Assembly (NCBI GenBank): GCA_945948775.1
Contig: CAMFCK010000035.1
Location: 1-7,402, forward strand
Length of the DNA: 7,402 nt
Source: an uncultured Clostridia bacterium
GTDB taxonomy: Bacteria; Bacillota; Clostridia; UBA1381
Direction: 5' to 3'
Shown piece by piece: positions 1 through 5,373 of the stretch. The notes beneath the pieces are model-generated. The model was given only the letters and a program-made list of their open reading frames with translations, did no database searches and was not told where the DNA came from. The translations under genes and the position numbers were made by a program. Within the stretch, counting starts at the first letter, position 1. Each line of letters starts with the position of its first letter.

Positions 1-70
1 GCACCCGTAGCACCGGTAGCGCCAGTAGCACCCGTAGCACCGGTAGCGCCAGTAGCACCCGTAGCACCGG
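1..70. repeat. 27-bp tandem repeat within the collagen-like gene
   Basis: Positions 1-27 and 28-54 are identical, and a third copy matches for its first 16 bases (55-70) before diverging. The unit encodes three GAT triplets on the minus strand, so copy-number change would lengthen or shorten the stalk without shifting the frame. The array starts at the window edge and may be longer. Confidence 0.85.
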
Positions 71-713
71 CAGTACCAGTAGCACCGGTAGCACCTGTGG
101 CACCAGTAGCACCCGTAGCACCGGCAATACCGGTAGCGCCTGTAGCGCCCGTAGCACCTGTGGCACCGCGCGGAATTACAAAATCAAGAAGGCCGTGGCT
201 TGCATCACCGCTGTCGGTTACCATTGCCTCTGTGCCGGGATCGCCTGTGGTGGTGCTGTTGACTGTTACACCTCGTCCGTCAGCACCGGTTGCCCCGGTG
301 GCGCCAGTTGCGCCGGTAGTACCAACATCACCATCGGAGCCAGTTGCCCCGGTTGGTCCGGTTGCCCCGGTAGGTCCGGTAGCGCCTGTGCCGGTTAAGC
401 CGGTAGGTCCGGTAGCGCCTGTGCCGGTTAAGCCGGTAGGCCCGGTAGGTCCGGTAGCGCCTGTGCCGGTTAAGCCGGTAGGCCCGGTTGGTCCGGTTGC
501 GCCGGTTGGTCCGGTAGGCCCGGTAGGTCCGGTAGCGCCTGTGCCGGTTAAGCCGGTAGGCCCAGTCGGTCCAGTTGGTCCGGTTGCCCCGGTAGCACCC
601 GTTGCTCCGGTCGGACCGCGGCGGCAGCAGGGATTACAGCACAAATTGCAGCAACTGCTGCGACGTAAAGGCACGGCTTCCTCCGGGAAATTTGGATTTT
701 TATAGCAATTCAT
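1..713 (-). CDS. Collagen-like GXT-repeat surface protein, C-terminus off the left edge
   Basis: Reading leftwards from the ATG at 713, 237 codons are open and run off the window, so the C-terminus is not seen. The first 32 residues carry seven Cys (3, 21, 22, 25, 26, 29, 30) in a CCxxCCxxCC cluster. Residues 33-148 are Gly-X-Thr triplets (GPT, GAT, GLT) with four two-residue Gly-Thr breaks. Residues 149-182 form a non-collagen insert ending in DFVIPRG, and GAT triplets then resume to the edge. The start is supported by an AAGGAAGG ribosome site just upstream. Clostridial and Bacillus proteins of this build (BclA-like) form trimeric stalks on exosporium or cell surface, and their Thr residues are often O-glycosylated. 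That role, and Cys-mediated cross-linking, are inferred here. The glycosyltransferase gene directly upstream fits. The plus-strand Pro/Val-rich reading frame over this region is a shadow of the repeat. Confidence 0.9.
   Translation of the reverse strand, partial: MNCYKNPNFPEEAVPLRRSSCCNLCCNPCCRRGPTGATGATGATGPTGPTGPTGLTGTGATGPTGPTGPTGATGPTGPTGLTGTGATGPTGPTGLTGTGATGPTGLTGTGATGPTGATGPTGATGSDGDVGTTGATGATGATGADGRGVTVNSTTTGDPGTEAMVTDSGDASHGLLDFVIPRGATGATGATGATGIAGATGATGATGATGATGTAGATGATGATGATGATGATGATG
381..560. repeat. Four dispersed copies of a 27-bp unit encoding the Gly-Thr break
   Basis: The same 27-bp sequence starts at 381, 414, 456 and 534. Spacings of 33, 42 and 78 bp are all multiples of three. 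On the minus strand each copy encodes PTGLTGTGA, in which GLT is followed by a Gly-Thr pair rather than a full triplet. The copies look like products of internal duplication. Confidence 0.85.
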
Positions 714-735
714 ACTATTTCCTTCCTTTCTTTCA

Positions 736-1818
736 TTAAACATTCTTTTGTTTTCTGTTTTTAAAATACTCCTTGTTGAATAAAAATGCCTCCGAAGAGG
801 GTTTTATTTTGCCTGCAAGGTCATTATAATGCTCTGCTGTTTCATACTCGCCTAACCTGTCATAGCATACCGCAAGCTCGATATATGGAATATAGCCATA
901 GCAATCAACATTTACAAATCCGCCGCTTTCCGGATTCGGGGTAAGTCTTGCCGCGGCTTTAAACCAGTAAGCGGCACTGCGATAGTCGGATTTTTCCATA
1001 AAGCAGCTGCCCAGCTCGCAGCAGGCTTCACCGCGAGGAGCAGCTTCAGAAAAGCTTGCCAAAAGCGTCTTTACGGCGCTGTCGTTGTCACCTCTTGCCA
1101 TAAAGCACTGCGCAAGTGTGCGGTATGCCTCAAGACGGTTTTCTATCCAGCCTTCGCCGCTTTTGATGAGCGATTGCAGCACGTTTTCTGCCTCGCTGTA
1201 TTCCCCATGGTAGTAAAGCTCACGCGCGTAATAGAATTGCTCGCGGGGTACAAGCTGATGCCCCTTGGCAATAAGACCGCGGAAGATACGCAGGTTTCGC
1301 ATTGTATCACCCGGCTTGTTTTTCATATGGCATATGCCTGCGCTGCTGTACACGATTTTGCCGGACGGTGAGATCGCCTCATGCACAGCACCATGCCAGC
1401 GAAAGATATCGCTGTTGCGCACGATACGCTCACGATAGTAGGAGAAGGTCGCATTTCCCTCACTGTCAAACGCGGTATGATAAGGCATCATAACGACATC
1501 GGTATCTTCGGGAAGCGTTTTCTTCAAAAGGAGGAGCTCCCTGGCGTCCTGCTCCTTGATCACATCATCAGCGTCAAGCCACATACAATGGCTCATACGT
1601 GCCTTAGAAAAGGAAAAATTCCGCGCCGCTGCAAAATTATCGCACCATGCAAATTCATACACCCGGCAGCCCGCAGCAGCGGCAATTTCGCGTGTGCGGT
1701 CGCCTGAGCCGGTATCTGCGACAATAATTTCGTCGGCAATGCCGCGTACGCTGTCAAGACAACGACCCAGAACATCTTCTTCGTTTTTTACTATCATACA
1801 TAAGCTGATGCTGATCAT
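736..1818 (-). CDS. Family 2 glycosyltransferase with C-terminal TPR-like repeats
   Basis: A 360-aa protein. Residues 1-150 form a GT-A catalytic domain: [10 protein letters not shown] (5-14), ADTGSGDRT (34-42), [11 protein letters not shown] (59-69), the metal-binding LDADD (81-85) and RWHGAVHE (140-147). Residues about 190-345 are helical TPR-like repeats ([51 protein letters not shown]). The family transfers a sugar from a nucleotide-sugar donor; the TPR part probably holds a protein acceptor. The frame stays open upstream to 2139, but that stretch runs through inverted repeats. The ATG at 1818 starts the conserved [14 protein letters not shown] and has GAAAGGA about 12 nt upstream. No signal peptide or membrane segment is visible, so it is probably cytoplasmic. 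The collagen-like gene follows after 22 nt, probably in the same transcript. In C. difficile the glycosyltransferase sgtA similarly precedes bclA3. The substrate here is inferred to be the collagen Thr residues. Confidence 0.88.
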   Translation of the reverse strand: MISISLCMIVKNEEDVLGRCLDSVRGIADEIIVADTGSGDRTREIAAAAGCRVYEFAWCDNFAAARNFSFSKARMSHCMWLDADDVIKEQDARELLLLKKTLPEDTDVVMMPYHTAFDSEGNATFSYYRERIVRNSDIFRWHGAVHEAISPSGKIVYSSAGICHMKNKPGDTMRNLRIFRGLIAKGHQLVPREQFYYARELYYHGEYSEAENVLQSLIKSGEGWIENRLEAYRTLAQCFMARGDNDSAVKTLLASFSEAAPRGEACCELGSCFMEKSDYRSAAYWFKAAARLTPNPESGGFVNVDCYGYIPYIELAVCYDRLGEYETAEHYNDLAGKIKPSSEAFLFNKEYFKNRKQKNV

Positions 1819-1904
1819 ATGGCACAAAATCCTTTCTTTGCAGTGAATAAAAAGCAGTAAACCACCGCTCAGTATCATCATATTCCGGACGAAGGATTTT
1901 GGTG

Positions 1905-1937
1905 AAATAAAAAAGGACTCTGTTCTGCGAGTCCTTT
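1905..1937 (-). terminator. Rho-independent terminator, minus strand
   Basis: A perfect 9-bp stem (1912-1920 with 1929-1937, AAAGGACTC/GAGTCCTTT) encloses an 8-nt loop. On the minus strand it is followed by a run of six T (starting within the stem) and then ATTT. It lies about 90 nt upstream of the glycosyltransferase start, so it would end a minus-strand transcript from the hairpin array or act as an attenuator for the transferase operon. No protein gene ends just upstream of it. Confidence 0.6.
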
Positions 1938-1994
1938 GCTGTAAAGCGATAGCTGTATCCGGGCATTCCTGCCTGATTTTTAAATTAATGACTG

Positions 1995-2052
1995 CTGAAC
2001 AATTCTGAAACGCAGCCGCATAGCGTTTTGTAAGCGTTTCAGAATTGTTCAG
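1995..2052. repeat. Inverted repeat, 19-bp perfect arms
   Basis: The arms CTGAACAATTCTGAAACGC (1995-2013) and its exact reverse complement (2034-2052) enclose a 20-nt loop. The loop holds a second GCGTTT (2023-2028), which can compete with 2034-2039 for AAACGC in the left arm, so two alternative foldings exist. Confidence 0.85.
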
Positions 2053-2091
2053 GTGCAAGGTTTTTGTGCTTTTTTGCCAAAAACCTTGCAC
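2053..2091. repeat. Inverted repeat, 14-bp perfect arms
   Basis: The arms GTGCAAGGTTTTTG (2053-2066) and CAAAAACCTTGCAC (2078-2091) enclose an 11-nt T-rich loop on the plus strand. The left arm begins at the base after the previous inverted repeat ends. Confidence 0.85.
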
Positions 2092-2128
2092 TTTGTGTCG
2101 GCTGTCGTCTCCCGACATCCGACACAAA
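2092..2128. repeat. Inverted repeat, two-stage stem of 10 and 5 bp
   Basis: The outer stem is TTTGTGTCGG (2092-2101) with CCGACACAAA (2119-2128). A one-by-one mismatch (2102/2118) separates it from the inner stem TGTCG/CGACA (2103-2107 with 2113-2117), which closes a 5-nt loop. It abuts the preceding hairpin. Confidence 0.8.
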
Positions 2129-2152
2129 CAGTCAGTCAATCAATGTCGTGAA

Positions 2153-2229
2153 CCTAAAAATAGCATTTTAATGCTATTTTTAGGTGTGAAATTGTAAATT
2201 TCACACAAATGGTTTCGCAAAACCATTTG
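2153..2229. repeat. Three abutting perfect inverted repeats
   Basis: Three hairpins follow each other with no base between them. The first is 2153-2184 (14-bp arms CCTAAAAATAGCAT, 4-nt loop). The second is 2185-2205 (9-bp arms TGTGAAATT, 3-nt loop). The third is 2206-2229 (10-bp arms CAAATGGTTT, 4-nt loop reading UGCG on the minus strand). Their sequences are unrelated, so this is not a simple tandem duplication. Confidence 0.85.
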
Positions 2230-2263
2230 TTCAGTAGACATTAAATTAAAATTTAATTGGGTT

Positions 2264-2290
2264 TTCTTTGCGGCATTTTGCTGCAAAGAA
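2264..2290. repeat. Inverted repeat, 11-bp arms with one G-T pair
   Basis: TTCTTTGCGGC (2264-2274) pairs with GCTGCAAAGAA (2280-2290) around a 5-nt loop. A smaller AT-only palindrome lies just before it (2240-2257). Together they close the right end of the hairpin array. Confidence 0.75.
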
Positions 2291-2348
2291 TTGCTCTGAA
2301 AATAAGAATAAATGCCAATAAATACTGACTTTTAAAATAGTGTGAAAA

Positions 2349-2379
2349 ATTATAAAAAAAGTGTTGACAAATAATGCAA
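2349..2379 (-). promoter_or_regulatory. Weak candidate minus-strand promoter facing the hairpin array
   Basis: On the minus strand TTGCAT (2374-2379) is followed after 19 nt by TATAAT (2349-2354). The -10 is perfect but the -35 and spacing are poor, and the site overlaps the tRNA promoter on the other strand. It would start a transcript of about 430 nt through the hairpins to the terminator near 1905. Confidence 0.25.
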
Positions 2380-2395
2380 ACTGTGGTATTATAAT
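2364..2395 (+). promoter_or_regulatory. Promoter of the tRNA-Lys gene
   Basis: A perfect -35 TTGACA (2364-2369) is followed by TATTAT at 17 nt (2387-2392), overlapping a TATAAT at 20 nt (2390-2395). This is a strong vegetative-type promoter about 40 nt ahead of the tRNA. Transcription would start near 2400. Confidence 0.8.
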
Positions 2396-2400
2396 ATGCG

Positions 2401-2426
2401 TCGGCTGTAACAAAGTTCTCAGCCGA
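2401..2426 (+). promoter_or_regulatory. Leader hairpin just ahead of the tRNA
   Basis: TCGGCTG (2401-2407) pairs with CAGCCGA (2420-2426) around a 12-nt loop. It starts about where transcription should begin, so the pre-tRNA 5' leader would open with this 7-bp stem, 8 nt before the mature 5' end. An effect on RNase P processing or RNA stability is possible but not shown. Confidence 0.6.
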
Positions 2427-2434
2427 TGATTTAT

Positions 2435-2510
2435 GCACCATTAGCTCAGTTGGTAGAGCACCTGACTCTTAATCAGGGTGTCCAGGGTTCGAGCCCCTGA
2501 TGGTGTACCA
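2435..2510 (+). tRNA. tRNA-Lys (anticodon CTT), CCA encoded
   Basis: A 76-nt cloverleaf. The acceptor GCACCAT pairs with ATGGTGT, with a G-T first pair. The D-arm contains AGCTCAGTTGGTAGAGC. The anticodon stem CCTGA/TCAGG encloses loop CTCTTAA, giving anticodon CTT, which reads AAG lysine codons. The T-arm contains GGGTTCGAGCCCC. Discriminator A is at 2507 and CCA is encoded at 2508-2510. It has its own promoter and terminator, so it is probably a single-gene transcript. Confidence 0.96.
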
Positions 2511-2513
2511 GCG

Positions 2514-2548
2514 AAAAACGGCTTACCTATGCGGGTTAAGCCGTTTTT
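2514..2548 (+). terminator. Rho-independent terminator of tRNA-Lys, possibly bidirectional
   Basis: AACGGCTTA pairs with TAAGCCGTT around a GC-rich loop and is followed by a T run on the plus strand, four nucleotides after the CCA. Read from the minus strand, the stem also ends in five T. It could therefore stop the convergent minus-strand operon whose last gene ends at 2716. Confidence 0.85.
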
Positions 2549-2715
2549 TCATGTGTAAAATTATTCGTTTTTTCACGAATTTCATGTGTTACTACAGCTA
2601 CCGTACAGCAATGGGAGTTATGTCGTATTCTGTATTTGGTACACATTTTAATCAAACTATAAACTTACATGAAAATTACATATGTAACTTTGTAATTTGA
2701 GAATTTACAGAGAAA
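2549..2715. other. AT-rich intergenic stretch with small palindromes
   Basis: No gene is seen. ATTCGT/ACGAAT forms a short hairpin near 2562-2579. A perfect 12-bp palindrome TTACATATGTAA lies at 2676-2687, inside a larger AAATTACA/TGTAATTT inverted repeat (2673-2698). Both follow the end of the minus-strand operon and might contribute weak termination. Confidence 0.5.
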
Positions 2716-3177
2716 TTACAGCTTCATTTCTTCCGGTTCGTTGCCGTGCGTCACATCATATAATCCGCGCTCGGTCAGGATCCAACCCATATGGGTGAAG
2801 GTGGAATACTCAGTGCGTTCCTCTTTGGCAGATGTGACCGCGTCATAAAAGCCGTATAAGCATGAACTCGAAGAAAGCGTCCAGAAGGCAGTATCACCCA
2901 AAATTGCTCGGACGTTTTTCTCCTCGTCCCAATCGTACCAATACGGCTTGATGTGTTTATCGTATTTGTCAAGCATTTTTTCCTCATCATAGTCATAGAC
3001 ATAGTTTTCTATTCTTGTACGTCTGCTGATTTGACGGCGCAGAGCCACCCATTCGGAGCGGCGAAGCTGCAGCTCCTGCCGGGTTATCACCAGTTCGCGC
3101 CGTCTGAAGCAGCAATTTTTATTCTTTTCCTTTGGAAGATATATTATCTTTGTAGGATTTACCAATAACAGCGACAT
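2716..3177 (-). CDS. Unknown 153-aa protein, last gene of the amidoligase operon
   Basis: I do not recognise the family. The protein is rich in Arg, Tyr, Trp and acidic residues. A basic segment covers residues 25-57 (RRREL, RRSEWVALRRQISRRTR). Two copies of YD[Y/W]DEEK follow (61-67 and 81-87), then a hydrophobic/aromatic segment (94-112) and the C-terminal motif HMGWILTERGLYDV (129-142). There is no signal peptide. The ATG at 3177 has GATAGGG six nt upstream, a fair ribosome site. The same frame, however, stays open upstream for 39 more codons (to a TAG at 3295-3297) with acidic, coding-like sequence and no normal start codon, so the gene may be the 3' part of a longer frameshifted ORF. It shares strand and spacing with the amidotransferase unit. 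Confidence 0.6.
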   Translation of the reverse strand: MSLLLVNPTKIIYLPKEKNKNCCFRRRELVITRQELQLRRSEWVALRRQISRRTRIENYVYDYDEEKMLDKYDKHIKPYWYDWDEEKNVRAILGDTAFWTLSSSSCLYGFYDAVTSAKEERTEYSTFTHMGWILTERGLYDVTHGNEPEEMKL

Positions 3178-3294
3178 AGCAATCCCTATCTCACGGAATA
3201 CCGTTTCATCACCGTCAAGCGCAACCTCTCCGTCCTCCGGCGGAGCCTCATACAGCCCCTTATCATCCGCCGCCTTTGCTGTTGTTGTAAATGT
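3178..3294 (-). pseudogene. Open upstream extension of the 153-aa ORF; possible frameshift site
   Basis: These 39 codons are in frame with the 153-aa ORF and open, reading APPEDGEVALDGDETVF and REIGIA into its Met. They contain no ATG, GTG or TTG. They overlap the 26-codon ORF (3263-3343) by 32 nt, one frame away (+1). One missing or extra base, perhaps in the ACAACAACAG/GGCGGCGG low-complexity stretch, would fuse both into a protein of about 215 aa. An authentic overlap or a sequencing error remain possible. Confidence 0.35.
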
Positions 3295-3343
3295 CTACTA
3301 AAACGTCTATAATCGCAGCGACTAAATATTTTATGTATTTCAT
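3263..3343 (-). CDS. 26-codon ORF overlapping the amidotransferase stop
   Basis: The ATG at 3343 overlaps the TGA of the amidotransferase gene (ATGA arrangement) and sits just after GAGGAGGTG, which is an excellent ribosome site. The product begins MKYIKYLVAAIIDVLVDIY, a short hydrophobic/amphipathic helix, and ends in three Gly. It could be a small membrane-associated peptide or the true N-terminus of the next ORF broken by a frameshift. The coupling and strong ribosome site argue that this start is used. The function is unknown. Confidence 0.5.
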   Translation of the reverse strand: MKYIKYLVAAIIDVLVDIYNNSKGGG

Positions 3344-4260
3344 CTGAACACCTCCTCATAGCCTGAATATATTATCTCCTCTATTTCGTCATAGGTAAAG
3401 CCCTCGTCCTGCAAAAGCTCTATATCCTGCTCGGTATAGCCGAGCGATGCTGCCGCTGAGCGTAAATCAATCAGATAGTTGTAGTCGGAATATTTGTAGT
3501 TTCCGCAGCTCCGCCAGTCAAATGCGCTGTAGTCGGTATAGTCAAAGCTGCTTTTTATGATCTTGCCGTCACCTGTGATGGTCATGATCTCTCCGCTTAT
3601 GAGCGGCACTTCTTCATAATTACCGGCTTTTAATTCGTCAAACAGCCCTGTTTCAATCAGCGCCTTCCACAGTATCGTTTCTGTGCTGGCATATACATAC
3701 AGCTTTTTCTTCTTCATATGTATTATGCCAAGCGGAGAATCTCCTTTTATGAGGTGTATGTTATTCTCGTTATCCAGTATGCTGAAGGAAAAGCTCCCCT
3801 TCACACTCTCTGCCATTTGTTTCATAGTATCATGGCTGAGCTTGTCCTGCATTTCAAGTAATTGCACCGCTATATAGCTGTCGGTCTCAATCTTAGTCTT
3901 AGGCAGATTATTGCTGCTTCTAAGAGCATTATCATTGATCAGTACGCCGTTATGTGCAAGTGCAAACTTTGTTTTGCCGGCTTTGCCATAGAAGGGGTGA
4001 TTGTTATAGTTATTCTTTTCCGAGCCCTGCGTAGAATGGCGGGTATGACCTATCAATGCCTTAGTGTATTTCGGCGGCTTGAAATCGGTCATATACGCGC
4101 TTTTGCCTGTTTTCTGAATTGTGATGTTATTGCCGTTACAATAGGCAATTCCGCAGGCATCTGTGCCTCTTTCCGCTGCCGCTTCGGTTAGCGCGTTGGT
4201 CAGCTCGTGAAAGTTTATATTCTCTTTTCCGTAGTTTAAAAATCCGCATAGCCCACACAT
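3340..4260 (-). CDS. Class II glutamine amidotransferase (Ntn-hydrolase)
   Basis: A 306-aa protein. The catalytic Cys2 follows Met1 (MCGLCGF) and becomes the N-terminal nucleophile after Met removal. Family motifs are GHTRHSTQG (71-79), NNHPF (86-90), AHNG (102-105, oxyanion region), ETDS (125-128) and GDSPLGI (173-179). Such domains release ammonia from glutamine for a partner enzyme, or hydrolyse gamma-glutamyl amides. Unlike GlmS or PurF there is no C-terminal synthase domain; instead a tail of about 60 residues (245-306) holds two short helices (TEQDIELLQDEGF, TYDEIEEIIYS) resembling UBA-like folds. Its ATG overlaps the amidoligase TAA by one base (TAATG), so the two are probably made in matched amounts and act on the same pathway. 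The substrate is unknown. Confidence 0.88.
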   Translation of the reverse strand: MCGLCGFLNYGKENINFHELTNALTEAAAERGTDACGIAYCNGNNITIQKTGKSAYMTDFKPPKYTKALIGHTRHSTQGSEKNNYNNHPFYGKAGKTKFALAHNGVLINDNALRSSNNLPKTKIETDSYIAVQLLEMQDKLSHDTMKQMAESVKGSFSFSILDNENNIHLIKGDSPLGIIHMKKKKLYVYASTETILWKALIETGLFDELKAGNYEEVPLISGEIMTITGDGKIIKSSFDYTDYSAFDWRSCGNYKYSDYNYLIDLRSAAASLGYTEQDIELLQDEGFTYDEIEEIIYSGYEEVFR

Positions 4261-5354
4261 TACACATCAGCCTCCTCTGCAACGGGCTCATTCACATAGA
4301 GCCTTTTTAACTTCAGATAATTGATAAGTTCCGGCTTATCATTTATACGGCTTACAAACTCGCTCCAGCTAAGACTTTCAAATTCCTTATCGGACATTGC
4401 GGTTGCAGTTGTGCATATTTCGTGTACAAGTTGAAGTGTTGCTATCAGTGTTTCATACCGAAGCGTTCCTCTGAATATGCGAAACTCCACCGTCTGACTG
4501 TTTTGCAGGTTCACGCATACATATCTGCCCATATTACCCTTTTTAGCTTTGTCATAGGTCATCTTAGTGTTTTCGGCAATTCCGTAACGGCTTGCCCAGC
4601 GCATGATATTTGCCTCTGTACGGCGGCTGAATTTCAAAAGCTCATTCCAGTGAGCCTCCACAAAGTATACTATCCTTGCAATGACCGCCTCTTGTTCCTC
4701 ATATGTATCACCGAACGCAGAGCGGCTTACATGGCAGTGCAGTCCGCAGGTTTTAGTATTGTGCGAGCGGTAACGCATTGTAATAGCCGTATCAAGTATC
4801 TTTTTCCATGGCATTTCTTTTTCGTGATACTCCAAGGTCATAGGGTGAGTCACAAGCTCGAATCCATCGTCAATACTGCCGTCGCGCTTTATGTACATAT
4901 TATCCGATTTAATATTCGCAATGTCTAAAAGCCGCTCCGCATTGCCAGAGCATTCTCCGCCGTCATCTATTTCCAGCTCAACGCCTAAATACAGCTTATC
5001 ATCGCCATGGAACACCGGTTCTGGCTTGTAGCTGTATTCATGAATAGGAGCAGCCTCCGATACTATGTTATAGCAGGATTCACAGTACGGAGTGTCCTCG
5101 TCATCTTCAAGGTACAGGGCGTAATTATAGCTGATAAGATTTCCGCAGCGCTCACAGTGGGTATAGTATTGGTCATAGCAGGATTGGCAGAGATTTATGT
5201 TTTCATCACCCTCATTATCCTCTGTCCAGATGCGTTCGCCGCAGCGGTCGCATACTACAGTCTGAGCTTCCATGCAATCCTCGCACATAGTCACTCCGTC
5301 AAAGCAAACAGCCTCTTTTTCTGATAATTCTTTTCCGCAAAATTCACATTTCAT
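4260..5354 (-). CDS. Amidoligase (carboxylate-amine ligase) with three N-terminal zinc-binding modules
   Basis: A 364-aa protein. Residues 1-100 hold six CxxC pairs (3/6, 24/27, 35/38, 56/59, 67/70, 91/94), that is three repeated zinc-ribbon or LIM-like units. Residues about 120-345 match the Amidoligase_2 family, a glutamine-synthetase-like fold. The motifs are LGVELEID (123-130, metal-binding acids), KRDGSI (156-161), GFELVTHPMT (164-173), CGLHCHVSR (203-211) and TVEFRIFRGT (288-297). Family members are predicted ATP-dependent ligases joining a carboxylate to an amine, often encoded on phages and mobile elements beside glutamine amidotransferases. The zinc units may recruit a protein or nucleic-acid target. 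The ribosome site is AAAGAAAGGA, 19 nt after the DUF960 stop, and the gene overlaps the amidotransferase start. The substrate is not predictable. Confidence 0.85.
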   Translation of the reverse strand: MKCEFCGKELSEKEAVCFDGVTMCEDCMEAQTVVCDRCGERIWTEDNEGDENINLCQSCYDQYYTHCERCGNLISYNYALYLEDDEDTPYCESCYNIVSEAAPIHEYSYKPEPVFHGDDKLYLGVELEIDDGGECSGNAERLLDIANIKSDNMYIKRDGSIDDGFELVTHPMTLEYHEKEMPWKKILDTAITMRYRSHNTKTCGLHCHVSRSAFGDTYEEQEAVIARIVYFVEAHWNELLKFSRRTEANIMRWASRYGIAENTKMTYDKAKKGNMGRYVCVNLQNSQTVEFRIFRGTLRYETLIATLQLVHEICTTATAMSDKEFESLSWSEFVSRINDKPELINYLKLKRLYVNEPVAEEADV

Positions 5355-5373
5355 TTTTTTGTTTTTCCTTTCT

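Larger units (their letters stand above)
1912..2290 (-). ncRNA. Array of nine distinct hairpins; possible structured minus-strand RNA
   Basis: Nine inverted repeats tile this 380-bp region: 1912-1937, 1995-2052, 2053-2091, 2092-2128, 2153-2184, 2185-2205, 2206-2229, 2240-2257 and 2264-2290. Stems are 7-19 bp, almost all perfect, and all differ in sequence. Two sets of three abut with no spacer. Strand is assigned as minus because the leftmost hairpin has a T-tract only in that direction and because the 2206-2229 hairpin has a UGCG (UNCG-type) loop when read as minus RNA. A weak minus promoter may lie at 2349-2379. No protein gene is credible here. Alternatives are a mobile repeat cluster kept as DNA, or a protein-binding or recombination region. 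That it is transcribed is inference; the stems are seen directly. Confidence 0.4.

Noticed and set aside
1..600. Repeats considered as a CRISPR array
   Set aside because: Repeat units are in-frame codon repeats of a collagen gene, without unique spacers.
97..705. Plus-strand 202-codon reading frame rich in Ala, Pro and Val
   Set aside because: It is the reverse-complement shadow of Gly-X-Thr codons. The minus frame has a clear start, ribosome site, Cys-rich head and known family pattern.
1754..1966. Minus-strand 70-aa ORF overlapping the glycosyltransferase start
   Set aside because: It is out of frame with the transferase, contains the terminator stem and has no well-placed ribosome site.
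1819..2139. 107-codon N-terminal extension of the glycosyltransferase frame
   Set aside because: It runs through the inverted repeats and a terminator-like stem, has no family similarity, and the canonical GT2 N-terminus starts at 1818.
2253..2441. Minus-strand 62-aa ORF
   Set aside because: It starts inside the tRNA and crosses its promoter; no motifs or ribosome site.
2500..2700. Plus-strand 66-aa ORF
   Set aside because: It starts inside the tRNA 3' end and reads through its terminator.
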